NCBI RefSeq assembly: GCF_000024545.1
Contig: NC_013947.1
Span: forward strand, 4,898,001-4,962,000
Direction of reading: 5' to 3'
DNA: 64,000 nucleotides
Source: Stackebrandtia nassauensis DSM 44728
Lineage (GTDB): Bacteria; Actinomycetota; Actinomycetes; Mycobacteriales; Micromonosporaceae
Both the position numbers and the translations under genes were made by a program. This document shows, piece by piece, positions 23,430 through 31,127 of the stretch (its first letter is position 1; every line of letters starts with the position of its first letter). The notes beneath the pieces were generated by a model. The model was not told the DNA's origin and searched no databases. It was given only the letters and a program-made list of their open reading frames with translations.

Positions 23430-24119
23430 ATGCCCCTCGATGCTCCACCCGTCCCGTTCTCCACCGCGCTGCGCGAGGCGACCTGGGCCCGCCACGAAGG
23501 CATCGCCGACGACGGCGACCCCTCCCCCGACGCCGAACCCGGCATCCTGGGTGCCCTGTTCGACGGCGACCTCCACCTGGACGACTTCACCGCCTGGACC
23601 GCGCAGCAGTACTTCGTCTACGAGGCACTCGACGAAGCCGGACGATCGCTGCGCGACGACCCGGTGGTGGGCTGGTTCGCGAGCGTCGAACTGTCCCGGC
23701 TGCCCGCCTTCGACGCCGACCTGTCGCTGCTGATAGGCCCGGACTGGCGCGATCGCATCTCCCCCAACGAGTCCACGAAGCGATACGCCGACCGGATCCG
23801 CGAGGTCGGCTCCGAGTGGCCCGGCGGATTCGTGGCCCACCACTACACCCGCTACCTGGGCGACATGTCCGGCGGCCAGGCCTTTCGCACCGCCGCCAAC
23901 GACCTGTACGGCTTCGCCGACGGACCCGGCGTCAGCTTCTACATCTTCGACGGCATCGACGATCTGGCCGAGTTCAAAACCGGGTACCGCGCCCAACTGG
24001 ACGCCGCCGGATGGGACGCCGCCGAACGTCAGCGCATCATCGACGAGGTGCTGGACGCGTACGACCACAACGAGGCCGTGCTCGCCGAGTTGGCCACCAC
24101 GATGCGGAGGTCGGTATGA
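23430..24119 (+). CDS. hmuO: Biliverdin-producing heme oxygenase
   Basis: 229 residues. The proximal heme ligand is probably His22 in TWARHEGIAD; the distal helix has the flexible glycine motif YLGDMSGGQAF. The enzyme opens heme to biliverdin, CO and Fe2+, supplying iron from host or environmental heme. CAGGAG precedes ATG 23430. It lies directly behind the iron box and is coupled by an ATGA overlap to the DUF2470 gene. No heme importer is visible in the window. Confidence 0.9.
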   Translation: MPLDAPPVPFSTALREATWARHEGIADDGDPSPDAEPGILGALFDGDLHLDDFTAWTAQQYFVYEALDEAGRSLRDDPVVGWFASVELSRLPAFDADLSLLIGPDWRDRISPNESTKRYADRIREVGSEWPGGFVAHHYTRYLGDMSGGQAFRTAANDLYGFADGPGVSFYIFDGIDDLAEFKTGYRAQLDAAGWDAAERQRIIDEVLDAYDHNEAVLAELATTMRRSV

Positions 24120-24409
24120 GCAACCCGTTCACACCCGAGGTGATCGCGGCGATCACCAGGCACATGAACCACGACCACGGCGAGGACACGCTGCTGATCT
24201 GCCGGGGCGTCGGCGGCCATCCCGACGCCACCGCCGCCACCATGGACACGTTCGACGGCGACGGAGCCGACTTCACCGCCACAGTGGGCGGATCCCCGAC
24301 CACGCTGCGAATCCCCTGGTCACGCCCACTGACACAACGCGCCGAGGTCCGTCCCGAGATCGTCCGGATCTTCCACGAATCCCGCGCCAAGCTCGGTCTC
24401 GCCGACTGA
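24116..24409 (+). CDS. DUF2470 domain protein
   Basis: 97 residues with the DUF2470/HugZ-type core: VIAAITRHMNHDHGEDTLLI with three histidines, then DTFDGDGADFTAT, IPWSRPLTQRAEVRPEIVRI. DUF2470 domains are found fused to or next to heme-degrading and heme-binding proteins. The ATGA overlap with the heme oxygenase stop makes co-translation near certain, so a role as heme chaperone or accessory to heme breakdown is a reasonable inference. Confidence 0.85.
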   Translation: MSNPFTPEVIAAITRHMNHDHGEDTLLICRGVGGHPDATAATMDTFDGDGADFTATVGGSPTTLRIPWSRPLTQRAEVRPEIVRIFHESRAKLGLAD

Positions 24410-24423
24410 TCCGCCGTCGCGCC

Positions 24424-25185
24424 CTAGCGCACCCCGCACAACACCCGGTCGTTGCCGACCTGCCAGATCGTGCCGACCTCGGAGAACCCGGCCGCGTCCA
24501 GGGCCTCGACATGGGTGGCCAACTGCCCGGCGGGCGAGCCGTAGTGCGCCGCGATCTCCCGCTTCGCGAACAACGGCGCCAACACCGGATCGGCGGCCAC
24601 GGCATCCCACCACAGTGCCCACGACTCCGGCGGGTTGTCGCCGAACACCCTGTCCTTCAACGTGTCCACGAGCGCGTTCTCCAGTTTGGCCAGCCGCGTC
24701 TCCTTGTCCACATAAAGGTGGTCCCCGTTGAGGAACAGCGCGCCCGGCGCCAGCACCGTCGCCAGGTTCGCGTACATCCGCCGCAGGTCAGTGGGATCCA
24801 GCCAGTGCAACGCCGTGGTGCTGACCGCGGCGTCGGCGGGCCGCTCCAGCCCCAGCGCCGTCGTCCAGCCCAACTCGACCAGGTCCGCCTTCACGAACCG
24901 CAGCCCCGCACGATCCCCGTAAGCGGCCTCCCCCAACGCCAACAACACCGGATCGGCATCAACAGCGACCACAGTGGCCTTCGGCAACCGGTCCAGCAAC
25001 CGCACCGACAGCGACCCGGGCCCGCACCCCAGATCGATGATGACCGGATCGGGCCGGTCGACCCCCGCCTCAACGGCGTCGATGATCGCGGTGAACCGTT
25101 CCTCGCGTTCGGGCAGGTAACCCTCCTGCTGGCGGTCCCACCGCGCCAACCAAGAACGAGCGAAATCCGGGGTGAGAGCGTTCAT
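24424..25185 (-). CDS. SAM-dependent methyltransferase (class I)
   Basis: 253 residues. Motif I VIIDLGCGPGSLSVRLL, the acidic residue in VVAVDADP and the post-motif TTALHWLDP are typical for small-molecule methyltransferases of the Methyltransf_25 kind. The substrate is unknown. The gene is convergent with DUF2470 and divergent from the CGNR regulator. Confidence 0.85.
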   Translation of the reverse strand: MNALTPDFARSWLARWDRQQEGYLPEREERFTAIIDAVEAGVDRPDPVIIDLGCGPGSLSVRLLDRLPKATVVAVDADPVLLALGEAAYGDRAGLRFVKADLVELGWTTALGLERPADAAVSTTALHWLDPTDLRRMYANLATVLAPGALFLNGDHLYVDKETRLAKLENALVDTLKDRVFGDNPPESWALWWDAVAADPVLAPLFAKREIAAHYGSPAGQLATHVEALDAAGFSEVGTIWQVGNDRVLCGVR

Positions 25186-25256
25186 GACCGACTCCTGTAA
25201 CTGTCGTCTAAGCTGATGGCAGTAACAAGCTAGCCCGAAGGGACGTAACCAGTCAA

Positions 25257-25835
25257 GTGAACTTCAACAGTCACACCGACGCCGTCGTCGCGGTATCAGT
25301 AGAACTCGTCAACCTACTGACCTCGGGTTACAAGCAAGGACGCCCCTATTCACCCCCACAAGACGAAGACCAAAAAGTGGCCATCGCCACAGTCCTTTCG
25401 GCCCGCAAACGCGACCGCCACCTCCTCACCGCCACCGAAACCACCGAGATCCAAGCCCTGGCCCAACGCCTGCGCCCGATCTTCACCGCAGTCAGCCTCG
25501 CCGACCACGACGACGCCGCCGAACGCGTCAACGCCCTACTCCGCGACACCGCCGCCCACCCCCTGCTCATCAAGCACGACGGCGAACCCTGGCACATCCA
25601 CTTCCACGGCGACCGCGACTCCTACACCAACGACTGGGCCGCGGGCTGCGCCACCGGCCTGGCCATCGTCCTGGGCAGCGAACACGCCGACCGCCTCGGC
25701 GAATGCACCGCACCCGCCTGCGACCGCGTCTTCGTCGACACCTCCCGCAACGGCACCCGCCGCTTCTGCTCCACGTCCTGCCAAAACCGCGTCAAGACAG
25801 CGGCCTTCCGAGCCCGAGAAAAAGCCCGAAAATAA
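25257..25835 (+). CDS. CGNR zinc finger regulator
   Basis: 192 residues. The N-terminal helical domain (ABATE type) begins VAVSVELVNLLTSG; the C-terminal zinc finger reads CTAPACDRVFVDTSRNGTRR then FCSTSCQNRVKTAAFRAR, with the usual CGNR replaced by CQNR. These proteins are thought to bind DNA through the finger and sense a ligand through the N-terminal domain. GTG 25257 has only a weak ribosome site. It is divergent from the methyltransferase gene by 71 bases, so it may regulate it. Confidence 0.85.
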   Translation: MNFNSHTDAVVAVSVELVNLLTSGYKQGRPYSPPQDEDQKVAIATVLSARKRDRHLLTATETTEIQALAQRLRPIFTAVSLADHDDAAERVNALLRDTAAHPLLIKHDGEPWHIHFHGDRDSYTNDWAAGCATGLAIVLGSEHADRLGECTAPACDRVFVDTSRNGTRRFCSTSCQNRVKTAAFRAREKARK

Positions 25836-25882
25836 CCCCGCGCCTCCGCGCTTCGGCCGCTCGCTCGACTTCCCCCGTTGGC

Positions 25883-26137
25883 CTACCCGCCCGCTCTCCC
25901 CCGCCGAGCATCCCGCTTCGCCTGCTCCCGATCCAGCAACTCCTTGGCCCCCTCCGGATCCAGCTCCCCCATCCGAGCCACGATCTCCTGGGGCGACAAC
26001 AACGGCTCCTCGGTCAACCAAGCGTCAACCGCGTTTCTGTCCGGCAACGGATGCCGCATCCCCCGAGGCCGCCCCGTCATCCCCGACCCCACCACCCCCG
26101 AAGTGTCCACCCCAAAAGGCTCATCCTCATCAACCAT
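25883..26137 (-). CDS. Small hypothetical protein
   Basis: 84 residues: an acidic start (MVDEDEPFGVDTSG) and a charged helical C-terminus (LSPQEIVARMGELDPEGAKE, then LLDREQAKRDARRG). The ATG at 26137 has AAGGAGG six bases upstream, which supports expression and excludes the GTG three bases earlier. It converges on the CGNR gene. I recognise no family. Confidence 0.6.
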   Translation of the reverse strand: MVDEDEPFGVDTSGVVGSGMTGRPRGMRHPLPDRNAVDAWLTEEPLLSPQEIVARMGELDPEGAKELLDREQAKRDARRGRAGG

Positions 26138-26247
26138 CACAGCCCTCCTTCCGGCCCCACCGTATCGCCCACCAATTTCCCCAACCTCCCTTCACCGTCA
26201 CACCCACGTGATTACATGACCCCAACCAAAGCCGAGAGGAACCCACC

Positions 26248-26652
26248 ATGGACTGGAAGATCGAGGTCGTCCCAGTACCCGTCACCGACATAGAACGCGC
26301 CAAGTCCTTCTACGCGGACAAACTGGGCTTCAACGTCGACATCGACTTCACCCTCCCTGACGACACCCGCATCATCCAGCTCACCCCCCACAACTCCGGC
26401 TGCTCCATCGCCCTGGGGGCACCCACCTCCATGCCCCCGGGCTCCCTCCACGGCGTCCAAATAGTCGTGGACGACATCGCCACCGCCCGCCAAACCCTCC
26501 TCACCAACGGCGTAGACATCACCCCGGTCCAACACTTCGACGGCAAAACCTACGTGGACGGCCCGGGCGACGACTGGAACTCCTGGGCCTTCTTCGCCGA
26601 CCCGGACGGCAACAAATGGACCCTCCAAGAACGCCCAGCCACGACCACCTAA
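26248..26652 (+). CDS. VOC (glyoxalase/bleomycin-resistance) family protein
   Basis: 134 residues with the paired beta-alpha-beta-beta-beta units of the vicinal oxygen chelate fold: VPVPVTDIERAKSFYADKLG, then GVQIVVDDIATARQTLLTNG and WAFFADPDGNKWTLQE. Members include dioxygenases, glyoxalase-like enzymes and binding proteins; the substrate cannot be told. A purine-rich GAGAGGAA precedes ATG 26248. Confidence 0.85.
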   Translation: MDWKIEVVPVPVTDIERAKSFYADKLGFNVDIDFTLPDDTRIIQLTPHNSGCSIALGAPTSMPPGSLHGVQIVVDDIATARQTLLTNGVDITPVQHFDGKTYVDGPGDDWNSWAFFADPDGNKWTLQERPATTT

Positions 26653-26706
26653 CCCACGGCACAAACACGCCACCCAGAGTCACCAAACCCGTGGCAGGCT
26701 TTAACC

Positions 26707-27381
26707 ATGCGCATCGAACTGGTGAAGGGCGACATAACCACCCAAGACGTCGACGCCCTCATAAACGCCGCCAACTCCTCCCTCATGGGCGGAGGCGGCG
26801 TCGACGGCGCCATCCACCGCAAGGGCGGACCCACCATCCTGGACGAATGCCGCAAACTCCGCGACTCCCACTACCCCAAGGGCCTCCCCGAAGGCCAAGC
26901 GATCGCCACCACCGCGGGCAACCTCCCCGCCCAATGGATCATCCACACGGTCGGCCCCGTCTACTCCCGCCACGACGACCGCACCGAAACCCTCCGCGCC
27001 TGCTACCGCAACAGCCTCACCATCGCCGACACCCTGGGCGCCACCACCCTCGCGGTCCCTCTCATCTCCTCCGGCATCTACGGCTGGCCCAAGGACGACG
27101 CCATCCGCCAGGCGGTAGACGTCCTCCAAACCACCCCCACCTCGGTCACCCTCGCCCGCATTATGCTCTTTTCCTCCGAAGAGGTCTCCGTCGCCACCCG
27201 CCTCTACCCCGCCCTTGTCGTCAGCTCGTTACCCGGTACGGAGTTCGGGTTCTCACACGGCGCCGGGCGGTTGCGGAGAGCCACCCCTCGTCTTGGCGCG
27301 ACGCTTGGCAACAACAACGGCGATGACGACCGCAGCGGCAAGCACGAGGACGGCTGCGGTGATGCAGAGCGGGAGGAGTAG
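26707..27381 (+). CDS. Macro domain protein (O-acetyl-ADP-ribose deacetylase type) with run-on tail
   Basis: 224 residues. Residues 1 to about 172 form a complete macro domain: VKGDITTQDVDALINAANSS, LMGGGGVDGAIHRKGGP, WIIHTVGPV and VPLISSGIYGWPKDDA. Such enzymes remove ADP-ribose or hydrolyse O-acetyl-ADP-ribose. Homologues are about 170-180 residues long; the extra 52 residues here are antisense to the 3-prime end of the mycosin gene (129-base overlap) and have no family counterpart. The composition changes near 27200, so the native stop was probably lost when the neighbouring cluster arrived. Confidence 0.85.
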   Translation: MRIELVKGDITTQDVDALINAANSSLMGGGGVDGAIHRKGGPTILDECRKLRDSHYPKGLPEGQAIATTAGNLPAQWIIHTVGPVYSRHDDRTETLRACYRNSLTIADTLGATTLAVPLISSGIYGWPKDDAIRQAVDVLQTTPTSVTLARIMLFSSEEVSVATRLYPALVVSSLPGTEFGFSHGAGRLRRATPRLGATLGNNNGDDDRSGKHEDGCGDAEREE

Positions 27382-28518
27382 CGAACTTGCCCCGGATGGG
27401 GTCAAAGCGCCATCACTGTTGCCGGAGCCGTTGCCATTGTCTTGCTGGCCTTGTCCCTTGCCCTGTTCGTCAAGCGGCAACCGATCAGCAGGGTCTGAAA
27501 CCGTCTCCTTGCCAGTTGGACCTTTATAGACAGTTTCTTCGGTCAATGCCTTGTAGGGGTTAACGATTCCCCAGCCATACTTGTTGTCAAAGCCCTTGGG
27601 GCCTTTATCATCCACTGTATCTAGCAAACGGTCAACTAGGGAAGAATAATCCAAGTTGGGATAAGCCGATTTGATGATCGCAAGCGTGCCAGCCACAATA
27701 GGAGCCGAACCCGACGTACCGGAGAAAGTACCATAGCCACCGCCTTTTGTTGCAGCTACCAATTCCGTCGCTGGGGCCGAAAGTCCAAACTGCGGTTGCA
27801 CTGCGGCTTCTGACAACTGAACGCTTCCCTCCCAGAATTCATTGTCCTGAGTGGTACCAGAAACCGGAATTGCGCCGGCGTCCATTGCCGGCCACCCCGT
27901 AGTATTGTTCTTCACTTGCCCGAGAATAGGATCGTCAGCATACTTGTCGGTATTCCCAGCGGAACCCACTAGCGGCACGCCATTATCCATGGCGTACTTT
28001 ACGGCGTCCGATATTTCCGGGTATCCCGACATGCTGATTGAGATGATATCGACCTTCTGATCTACCAGCCATTTGATGGCTCCGGCAATGTAGCCTCCCA
28101 CCTTCTCACCTTCGCCTTTTCCCCAACGGAGGCCCACGGACACCACTTTCGCTTTGGGCGCAATCCCAATTATTCCATCCGTGTTGCTATCGCCATGCCC
28201 ATGCCCGACTATCAGACTTGAAACGCTCGTTCCATGGCCATCATGGTCATTAAGGCCGTCATCCTTCGAAGTGCCGAAATCCTTCCCCGCCTTGACATTC
28301 CCATCCAAGTCTGGATGGTCAGCATCGACACCAGAATCAATGACACCCACAGTCACACCCTCACCCTGGGAGAGTTTGTGAACATCCTTCAGACGTAGTG
28401 CGTCGACAATCCACTCTTGACTTCTAGGTTCGTCGGCGAAGGCTGACATAGGTGCGACAACTATCATCGCGGTCAATACAGCCAGTGATCCTATTGCAGC
28501 GATGAAGCGATGGCGCAT
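27253..28518 (-). CDS. Type VII secretion-associated serine protease (mycosin-like)
   Basis: 421 residues: signal peptide (MRHRFIAAIGSLAVLTAMIV), a subtilisin (S8) domain with Asp in VIDSGVDADHPD, His in DHDGHGTSV and Ser in FSGTSGSAPIVAGT, a Gly/Gln/Asn linker and a C-terminal membrane helix (ITAAVLVLAAAVVIAVVVA) with a basic cytosolic end. This signal-protease-anchor layout is that of mycosins (MycP), essential parts of ESX systems. ATG 28518 follows AAGGAC. The gene is visibly less GC-rich than its surroundings. It follows two genes for secretion-substrate-like proteins; no EccC/EccD core genes are present in the window. Confidence 0.88.
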   Translation of the reverse strand: MRHRFIAAIGSLAVLTAMIVVAPMSAFADEPRSQEWIVDALRLKDVHKLSQGEGVTVGVIDSGVDADHPDLDGNVKAGKDFGTSKDDGLNDHDGHGTSVSSLIVGHGHGDSNTDGIIGIAPKAKVVSVGLRWGKGEGEKVGGYIAGAIKWLVDQKVDIISISMSGYPEISDAVKYAMDNGVPLVGSAGNTDKYADDPILGQVKNNTTGWPAMDAGAIPVSGTTQDNEFWEGSVQLSEAAVQPQFGLSAPATELVAATKGGGYGTFSGTSGSAPIVAGTLAIIKSAYPNLDYSSLVDRLLDTVDDKGPKGFDNKYGWGIVNPYKALTEETVYKGPTGKETVSDPADRLPLDEQGKGQGQQDNGNGSGNSDGALTPSGASSLLLPLCITAAVLVLAAAVVIAVVVAKRRAKTRGGSPQPPGAV

Positions 28519-28637
28519 TCGTTTCGGTCCTTTGAGTGGAAACCTGGGGCCCTGGGAGAAACGCACGCGGCTTGGTGACACGCGCGCTCCAACGGCAATC
28601 GTACGCACGCCAGCACTTGCCGCCCGAAGTTCTGCTT

Positions 28638-30380
28638 CTAAGTTCCGGGCCAGTGGCTGGTGTCTGGACGTCCACGTTGCGGATCAAATGCGGTCGGTCC
28701 TGGGTCGTGCGATGCATCTTTGACCGGTTCCTCTCTCCCCTGGGCCGTGCCTCCAAATACCGGGCCAGGGTCGTGTGTGATCGCGTTGGGGTCCCAGGTC
28801 CGTTTGCCGATCACGCCGGGGACCATGTCCTTCGGGGGCTGCCAGAAGCCGTCCTCGGACTTGACCGCTTCCCGGGGGGTGGGGATCGCGTGGTCGATCT
28901 GGGCTGAGTTACTCAGACCGTTGTCGATCACCGGACGGGAGAGGCCGTCGGATTGTTTTAGTAGCTTGCGGCGCTTTTCGCGGGCTTCGTTGATTTCGCG
29001 ACGGAGCAGCGAGCGGGCCGTTTCGGGTTCGGGGCGCTTGCCGAAGGGTTCCGGTTTGGCCGGGTGCTTCATTTTGTCGCCCACGAGGGGGGTGCGGGAG
29101 TGGCCCTTGGCTTCGGCTATGCGGTCTCGGGGGTTGATGACCCGGGATGTGTAACCGCGGTTGGTGTTGTCTACTGGGGACTTGCCGCTGGACTTCGTGC
29201 CGGGTTTGTTCGCGCCTCGGATGACTGACGGTTGTACTCGGCGGGGGGCGGGTTGGGTGGTGGCCGTGGGTTTGGCGGGTGCGGAGCGGCGGCCTAGTAC
29301 TTCGCCCGACTTGCGTGGTTCGCCTACGCGGTTTACCGGGGCCATCTGGGATTTTTGGAGTCCGCGGCCTGCCCAGCGGTTGGTTGCGCTGTTGGGTGTG
29401 GTCATTGAGCGGACCGGAGGTGACGTGCGGGCCGGGAGGCCGGGGGTTCGGGGGGCGGATATGGGGCCTCGGGGGCCGAGGGTGTTGCGGGCGTTGGTGG
29501 TGGGTGCGGTTGGAAGTTTTGGTGGGGCGGTGGGGGGTTTGTTGCCGCCGCTGAGGGGTGGGACGCCGCCTAGGGGGACACCGGTTTGCGTTGGGCCGGG
29601 CATGCCGGTTGGGTGTGGGCCGGTTGGGGCGGTGTGGGTGGGGGTGGTGGGCGTGTGGGGGCCACCGCTTTGGAGCTCGGGGTGGGCGCCTAGGGCGTTG
29701 CCGCCGTAGGAGGTTGCGGAGAGGCCGGCCATGTCGTAGGTGTTGGAGCCGCTGCCGCCGTCTCCGGCCCAGCTGTCTTGGCCGTCGGACCAGTCTCCCG
29801 CAGCTTCATCAGAAATTCGAACTGGCTTGATCGGCCGGATTTCCGATTCAATATGGGGTTTGTTTTGCTCATAGTCCTTGAGAGCAACATTCATATACTT
29901 GCGAGCCTGCTCATCGAACGGCTTTCGAATCTCGTCCGCAGAAGGTGGTCCTTCAGCCTTGGGCCCAAGAACGAAGGGGTTGCCAAAGCCCAGAGGCGGC
30001 GCGTACTTACCCGAGGCCACATCAGCCGCGTTTCCAAGTACCGCTTTCTGATACTGGACGTGTTGCTCGGCAACTTTCTCGCGTGCCCACTTCGCGTAGG
30101 ACGCCACGGAACCGACCGCCTTGGCACGGTTATCCGCCTGGGTCTTCGCGGCGTCCAAGTGCGCGATTGTTTCGTTTACGACTGCTTGGAACGGCCCCGC
30201 AGACTCGGAACTCCACACCTTCTTAATGGCTTTCAGCCGCTCGATCAAAGCTTCATGGATCGCACCTATTGCCGTGCTGGTATTAGCCCAGCCGACACCG
30301 ATCTTCTCCAGCGCTTCCCCATCGTCAGCAGACGTCATCTCGTACAGCTCGGTGACATCGAACTTCTCGTATTCCCCCAT
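28638..30380 (-). CDS. PPE/WXG-like large protein with proline-rich repeat region
   Basis: 580 residues. The N-terminal 190 are helical, with IGVGWANTSTAIGAIHEALI, KKVWSSESAGPFQAVV and YAKWAREKVAEQHVQYQ, like long-helix domains of PPE/WXG-type ESX substrates. The middle (about 215-420) is low complexity, rich in Pro, Thr and Gly; the C-terminal region is charged (RREINEAREKRRKLLKQ). It is separated by three bases from the small helical-protein gene and by 119 from the mycosin gene, so the three form one unit. Secretion is an inference from context. The non-template strand is strikingly G-rich over 28640-29770. Confidence 0.65.
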   Translation of the reverse strand: MGEYEKFDVTELYEMTSADDGEALEKIGVGWANTSTAIGAIHEALIERLKAIKKVWSSESAGPFQAVVNETIAHLDAAKTQADNRAKAVGSVASYAKWAREKVAEQHVQYQKAVLGNAADVASGKYAPPLGFGNPFVLGPKAEGPPSADEIRKPFDEQARKYMNVALKDYEQNKPHIESEIRPIKPVRISDEAAGDWSDGQDSWAGDGGSGSNTYDMAGLSATSYGGNALGAHPELQSGGPHTPTTPTHTAPTGPHPTGMPGPTQTGVPLGGVPPLSGGNKPPTAPPKLPTAPTTNARNTLGPRGPISAPRTPGLPARTSPPVRSMTTPNSATNRWAGRGLQKSQMAPVNRVGEPRKSGEVLGRRSAPAKPTATTQPAPRRVQPSVIRGANKPGTKSSGKSPVDNTNRGYTSRVINPRDRIAEAKGHSRTPLVGDKMKHPAKPEPFGKRPEPETARSLLRREINEAREKRRKLLKQSDGLSRPVIDNGLSNSAQIDHAIPTPREAVKSEDGFWQPPKDMVPGVIGKRTWDPNAITHDPGPVFGGTAQGREEPVKDASHDPGPTAFDPQRGRPDTSHWPGT

Positions 30381-30383
30381 GCG

Positions 30384-30830
30384 TCACGCCTCCTCTTTCT
30401 TGGGTTTGGTGACGTCATTTATGACGTCACTGACCTGGTCGATGCTCGAGCTGTTGAGAGTGTCAACATCCCCGATAGAGCCGGCGATGTACTTGCAGAG
30501 CAGTCCAAGATTATTAACGGCAATACTGGCTTGAGCAAGGTATACGTTGGTCTCTTGCATACGCTGGGAATGAGTGATGGCAATACCGTGCAGTGTCTCT
30601 TGCCTGGGATCAGCTCCAACCGGCTGAATCATGTCATCTCCACGTTCACCGGCCGGGTTTTGAAGTTGCTCACGGATGTCTCCCGCCGCAGTCTTGAGAT
30701 TTTCTGCGTCCTTGAGCAGCGCATCACCGAACGCCTTCAGCGAGACGGTGTCCATCTCCACCGCTTCGAACTCGATGTTCGGTTGTGGTGCGCTTGAGCC
30801 TCCGCCGGACTCTCCCGCGTAGTCGTTCAT
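30384..30830 (-). CDS. Small helical protein, possible WXG100-like partner
   Basis: 148 residues: a Ser/Gly-rich start (MNDYAGESGGGSS), then a helical hairpin (MDTVSLKAFGDALLKDAENL; QRMQETNVYLAQASIAVNNL) and an acidic tail with SSSIDQVSDVINDV. The size and helix-turn-helix layout resemble WXG100/EspC-type proteins that pair with PPE-like partners, but no WXG motif is visible. ATG 30830 is chosen over the upstream ATG 30893, whose extension is Cys/His/Pro-rich and unlike the rest. First gene of the mycosin cluster. Confidence 0.6.
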   Translation of the reverse strand: MNDYAGESGGGSSAPQPNIEFEAVEMDTVSLKAFGDALLKDAENLKTAAGDIREQLQNPAGERGDDMIQPVGADPRQETLHGIAITHSQRMQETNVYLAQASIAVNNLGLLCKYIAGSIGDVDTLNSSSIDQVSDVINDVTKPKKEEA

Positions 30831-31127
30831 CGGAGTAGGGCTCCCATCAGGGCAGTCATTACAGTGCTGGTGCGTTTCGGGCCCGCTTCGCACCCGTGGC
30901 AGGCACGTTACCAGTGGTTCGCAAACGACTCCAGCCGCGAATACCGAGTACAGGGTCTTCAGGCCCTAGTGGGTGCTACTCAGCGTGACTCGAGTGTCTG
31001 GATTGTATCTGTATGTCCGTATTTTTTGGAGGCAGCGTCACGGAGCGTGAGGGAAAATTAAGAATCGGAAAACTGTCCGTCGATTGTGGATAGCTTTAGT
31101 TCCACAAGGGTTCGCGCCGAGGAGGTT
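30831..31127. other. Intergenic region upstream of the mycosin cluster
   Basis: About 300 bases without a convincing gene, AT-richer than the chromosome average towards 31000-31090. It must hold the promoter of the WXG-like/PPE-like/mycosin genes and the end of era, but I see no clear -35/-10 pair, stem-loop or repeat in it. Confidence 0.4.

Noticed and set aside
30831-31127. Possible attachment site or transposase remnant beside the AT-richer mycosin cluster
   Set aside because: No tRNA gene, integrase, terminal inverted repeats or target-site duplication could be found by eye at either edge.
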